From Desulfobacula sp. (lineage in GTDB: Bacteria > Desulfobacterota > Desulfobacteria > Desulfobacterales > Desulfobacteraceae): a stretch of 7,257 bases of DNA. Positions 4,931-7,257 of this stretch are shown piece after piece. Location: positions 1 through 7,257 of the forward strand of contig JABIYQ010000154.1 in NCBI GenBank assembly GCA_018702715.1, in the 5' to 3' direction. The position numbers and the translations under genes are program-made. Below the pieces are notes generated by a model. The model made no database searches and was not told the DNA's origin. It worked only from the letters and a program-made list of their open reading frames with translations. Position 1 is the stretch's first letter, and each line of letters opens with the position of its first letter.

Positions 4931-5777
4931 ACTTTTTCTTAGATCGGATTAATTGCCCATATTGTCGAATCCAGTCCAATTCTTCCTGAGCCAAAGCTCC
5001 CTGCTGTACTGCTCGAAAATTCATTTTTAGCTGTTCTCTGTTTTTCGGTCCTGTCAGAGCCAGGTGAACATTAGGATTTGATAAAACAAATCGATAGCAG
5101 AGTTCAGGTGTCAAAGGGGGCATTTGGGCACTCTCTTTGCTACCCGGCCAGGGCGGCATTTCAATACCTTTTACAGGGTTGATTAACTGCTGCCAGGCCA
5201 AGGCTGTATAACTCACCACACAAGGATTGCGTTGTTTTAAATGAGGGAAAATATCTTCTTCTGCACCCGTATGTTTTGCATTGTAGCGTATCATCAGCAG
5301 ATCGAGTTCTGAGTCCAGGGCCAATTGTCCCGCCCTTTTCCTATCATGGATGCTGGTTCCAATGGCCTTTATTTTACCTTCCTGTTTCAGTTTGAGCAAG
5401 GAATCAATAACGCCCCGGCTATAACTGGATGTCCGTCCCAGCCAACCCAGTTTGAAAACATCCAGGTAATCAGTATTTAATTTGGACAAAGCTTTTTCAA
5501 TACTTTGGCGCACCTGCCAGCCAAAAAATCCCCAACCCAGAAAAGACACCACATTATTCTCTCTATCTTTTCTGATTGTTTCTTTAATCCCTGCTGTAAC
5601 TTTTTTAAAACTAGCACCCCAAACCCAGTAATTAGCTCCCTGATCCGCTGCCCATTCGATATCTGAAGAATCTATTCCGTAGTTGCCGGCAATACCCATC
5701 CTGAAAACGCGTTTCTCAATTACAGGTAAATGGCTGAATGAAAAATTACTATCAAAGCTATCTTTTTTTGATGTCAT
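4914..5777 (-). CDS. Aldo/keto reductase-fold protein without the catalytic tetrad
   Basis: The 287-residue protein has the TIM-barrel signature of aldo/keto reductases: FRMGIAGNYGI near 25-35, AADQGANYW (43-51), SIEKALSKLNTDYLDVF (92-108), LKQEGKIKAIGTSIHDR (130-146), and a C-terminal segment with the usual LTGPKNREQLKMN pattern. In active members NxFDTAxxYG supplies Asp and Tyr, a TK supplies Lys, and LxxH supplies His. Here the equivalents read NYWVWGAS (49-56), FLGWG (79-83) and KLGWL (109-113), so all four residues appear to be missing. It may be a non-catalytic or differently catalytic subfamily; NAD(P)H use is unproven. The ATG at 5777 is preceded by AGGGAGA (good Shine-Dalgarno). The alpha/beta hydrolase gene lies 95 bp upstream on the same strand. 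Confidence 0.82.
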   Translation of the reverse strand: MTSKKDSFDSNFSFSHLPVIEKRVFRMGIAGNYGIDSSDIEWAADQGANYWVWGASFKKVTAGIKETIRKDRENNVVSFLGWGFFGWQVRQSIEKALSKLNTDYLDVFKLGWLGRTSSYSRGVIDSLLKLKQEGKIKAIGTSIHDRKRAGQLALDSELDLLMIRYNAKHTGAEEDIFPHLKQRNPCVVSYTALAWQQLINPVKGIEMPPWPGSKESAQMPPLTPELCYRFVLSNPNVHLALTGPKNREQLKMNFRAVQQGALAQEELDWIRQYGQLIRSKKKFDYIK

Positions 5778-5822
5778 TGAATCTCCCTATATTATGTACG
5801 AATAAAATTGATAATTTCAAAT

Positions 5823-5849
5823 ATATACACAGCCGGCAATTTTGTATAT
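5823..5849. promoter_or_regulatory. Inverted repeat upstream of the aldo/keto reductase-like gene
   Basis: ATATACA (5823-5829) and TGTATAT (5843-5849) form a 7-bp dyad around a GCCGGC-containing centre, in the 95-bp gap between the hydrolase and the aldo/keto gene. It could be an operator or a weak mRNA hairpin; the AT-rich arms make chance possible. Confidence 0.25.
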
Positions 5850-5872
5850 CAGAATTCTTTATTAGATGAACT

Positions 5873-6655
5873 CTATGTTTTGCAGGCATGTTGTAAAAAT
5901 TTATACAGCTCATGGTAAAAGCTTTTTGGATTATCGTTCATGGGAAAGTGGCCGCTGTTTTTTATCATAACTTTTTGGATATCGCCAATAAGGTTTAATA
6001 CGGGTAAATCCGCATTTTTATCTCCAAAAAAATAGGCCTTTCGACAATTAAGCCCAAGAAATTTGTCAAGCAGTTTATTGTTGTTAGACCATGCAACAAG
6101 TGATTTTGAACTTTTATATAGGGAGTTGGCCGATGATGAATCTATGGCCGTATAGTTTTCGCCAAGCCTGTTAAATGTATTTCTTAACTTCGGCAAAAGG
6201 TGAGATTCGAATTCTGCCTGGGACATGCTTATAATCTGCTGACTAATGATTCCGCAATCTGCACTGATTAAATTTCCTTCAATATTTATAAAAGTTTTAG
6301 TAAGATTCAATATCTCATCGGGAAGGAGAAGAGCCACAGCACCGCCCATGCTGTGAGCCACAATATATAGATTCTTGTATGAAAAGTTTGTTAGGATTTT
6401 TGAACATATTTTTGCCTGGGCCTCCATGGTGTGGGAAAAATTATTTGAGTTTGAGGATTCTCCAAATCCGGCAAGATCAATGGCTAAAACAGAATATTCA
6501 TTAAATTCAGCATAGTTCCAAAAGTGATGGAAAGAATCCTTTGAGCAACCCAGCCCATGTACAAAGAAAATCAAATTTTCGCCTGCATTGCGAACTTTTG
6601 CAACAATATCAATTGCTTGTTCTTCTATAAATACAGGAAAGTGTTTTGGTCTCAT
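5873..6655 (-). CDS. Alpha/beta hydrolase-fold protein
   Basis: The 260-residue cytoplasmic enzyme has a complete alpha/beta hydrolase set: oxyanion-hole region FFVHGLG (H33-G34), LAIDLAGFGESS (57-68), nucleophile elbow AHSMGG with S102, acid D212 in FFGDKNAD, and H236 in SGHFPMND. There is no signal peptide. A cap region lies about 130-200. Likely substrates are small esters, lactones or similar C-C or C-O bonds, but the family is too broad to name one. The coding sequence is rich in Asn, Lys and Ser with AT-rich codons, more so than the FAD oxidase next door, which may reflect acquisition. No clear Shine-Dalgarno precedes ATG 6655. It is encoded just upstream of the aldo/keto reductase-like gene in the same direction and could be co-transcribed with it. 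Confidence 0.88.
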   Translation of the reverse strand: MRPKHFPVFIEEQAIDIVAKVRNAGENLIFFVHGLGCSKDSFHHFWNYAEFNEYSVLAIDLAGFGESSNSNNFSHTMEAQAKICSKILTNFSYKNLYIVAHSMGGAVALLLPDEILNLTKTFINIEGNLISADCGIISQQIISMSQAEFESHLLPKLRNTFNRLGENYTAIDSSSANSLYKSSKSLVAWSNNNKLLDKFLGLNCRKAYFFGDKNADLPVLNLIGDIQKVMIKNSGHFPMNDNPKSFYHELYKFLQHACKT

Positions 6656-6879
6656 AATTTCACTAAAGCCGATCTTAAAAAGGCAATATAGTTGTCATTT
6701 TTTTATCTAAATTTTGAGTGATATATTTTTTAAATATTGTCCCATGAGAAATTCATTTTGGCATAAATTCCTAAATACTCAAGACTTTTTTAAAACTTCT
6801 TTGAGGGGGAAATAAAACATGGTAATAATAAACTAAAATAAATTCAAAAAAAATTGTTACGCTTGAAATGGAGGAACCA
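6656..6879. other. Divergent intergenic region between the hydrolase and FAD oxidase genes
   Basis: Very AT-rich, and should hold promoters for both directions; no -35/-10 pair is convincing on either strand. A strong ribosome-binding-like GAGGGGG (6803-6809) precedes a five-codon frame, ATG to TAA at 6819-6836 (MVIIN), before the real oxidase start. It may be a leader mini-ORF or chance. Confidence 0.35.
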
Positions 6880-7257
6880 ATGGTCAAAGGGGAATACCGG
6901 GAATTTTATCACGCCATTTTAAGAGTATTACCCAAAAAAAATATTATCATTGATCCGTTGCGAAAAACCGCCATTGGAGCAGATGCCAGTTTCTATAAGC
7001 TGGTTCCCCAAATTATTGTTGATATCCAAAGTGAAAAACAGGTGGGTATTGTCTTGCGGGAGGCCAGGAAACGCAAGCTGCCCATGACCTTTCGTGCAGC
7101 CGGTACCAGCCTGTCCGGTCAGTCCATTTCCGATTCGATCTTAATTCGCATGGGGCAGGGGTGGGATGGATTTCATATTTATGACAAGGCCCGTTTTATC
7201 CAGCTTCAACCCGGGATCATCGGCGGAAGCGCCAACCGCCACCTGGCACCTTTTGGC
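6880..7257 (+). CDS. FAD-linked oxidase, D-lactate/glycolate dehydrogenase type (5' part, runs off right edge)
   Basis: 126 codons remain open to the window edge. The protein starts with a short helix region, then DPLRKTAIGADASFYKLVP (25-43), the lead-in common to the GlcD/Dld class. Next come PQIIVDIQSEKQVGIVLREA (the PP-binding subdomain, where aldehyde or hydroxyacid oxidases begin) and the FAD pyrophosphate loop FRAAGTSLSGQSISDSILI (71-89; G75-T-S-L-S-G80). PGIIGGSANRHLAPFG follows. This N-terminal form with KTAxGxDAS is typical of large fused FAD/Fe-S oxidases that oxidise D-2-hydroxyacids such as lactate, but the Fe-S half lies outside the window. ATG 6880 is chosen because GGAGG (6870-6874) sits five bases ahead. 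An in-frame ATG at 6868 would overlap that site. Confidence 0.9.
   Translation, partial: MVKGEYREFYHAILRVLPKKNIIIDPLRKTAIGADASFYKLVPQIIVDIQSEKQVGIVLREARKRKLPMTFRAAGTSLSGQSISDSILIRMGQGWDGFHIYDKARFIQLQPGIIGGSANRHLAPFG

Overview
The window looks like chromosomal DNA of a sulfate-reducing deltaproteobacterium of the Desulfobacteraceae type. This is inferred from three things: a multidomain response regulator with an AHELNQPL histidine box and a GGDEF-type C-terminus, periplasmic rhodanese proteins carrying a CPLSYK loop, and a D-lactate dehydrogenase-type FAD oxidase. No rRNA, tRNA or marker gene confirms it. Base composition is moderate in the core genes and very AT-rich between them.

Layout. 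(1) 1-1724, minus strand: a large response regulator (REC-PAS-HisKA-like-REC-GGDEF) that runs off the left edge; its GGEEF motif reads GEEKF. (2) 1725-2450: decaying DNA with the frameshifted remains of an AraC-family regulator on the minus strand. (3) 2435-4322: a segment with two plus-strand genes for exported rhodanese-fold proteins. The first has two rhodanese domains, both without the usual catalytic cysteine; the second has one domain with the cysteine present. Inverted copies of an insertion-sequence-end-like repeat bound the segment, and outside these lies a 39-bp perfect direct repeat that appears to split the AraC remnant. (4) 4096-4582: non-coding DNA with a perfect 20-bp-stem hairpin, a second IS-end-like repeat and the AraC N-terminal scrap. 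(5) 4583-5777, minus strand: a PhzF-family remnant with two deletions, overlapping the end of an aldo/keto reductase-like gene that lacks the catalytic tetrad. (6) 5873-6655, minus strand: an intact alpha/beta hydrolase. (7) 6880-7257, plus strand: the start of an FAD-linked oxidase that runs off the right edge.

How the parts fit. The rhodanese pair is the only clearly intact content between two decaying genes. I read it as a cargo segment that entered an old AraC regulator gene, or was left behind when flanking mobile DNA decayed. Upstream of it are three TAAC-N5/6-GTTA dyads and a weak sigma-54-like promoter, an arrangement that would suit activation from a distance. The exported active/inactive rhodanese pair suggests a periplasmic sulfur or persulfide binding role, but the substrate cannot be read from the sequence. 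The outer genes (signalling, hydrolase, oxidase) show no evident functional link to the pair.
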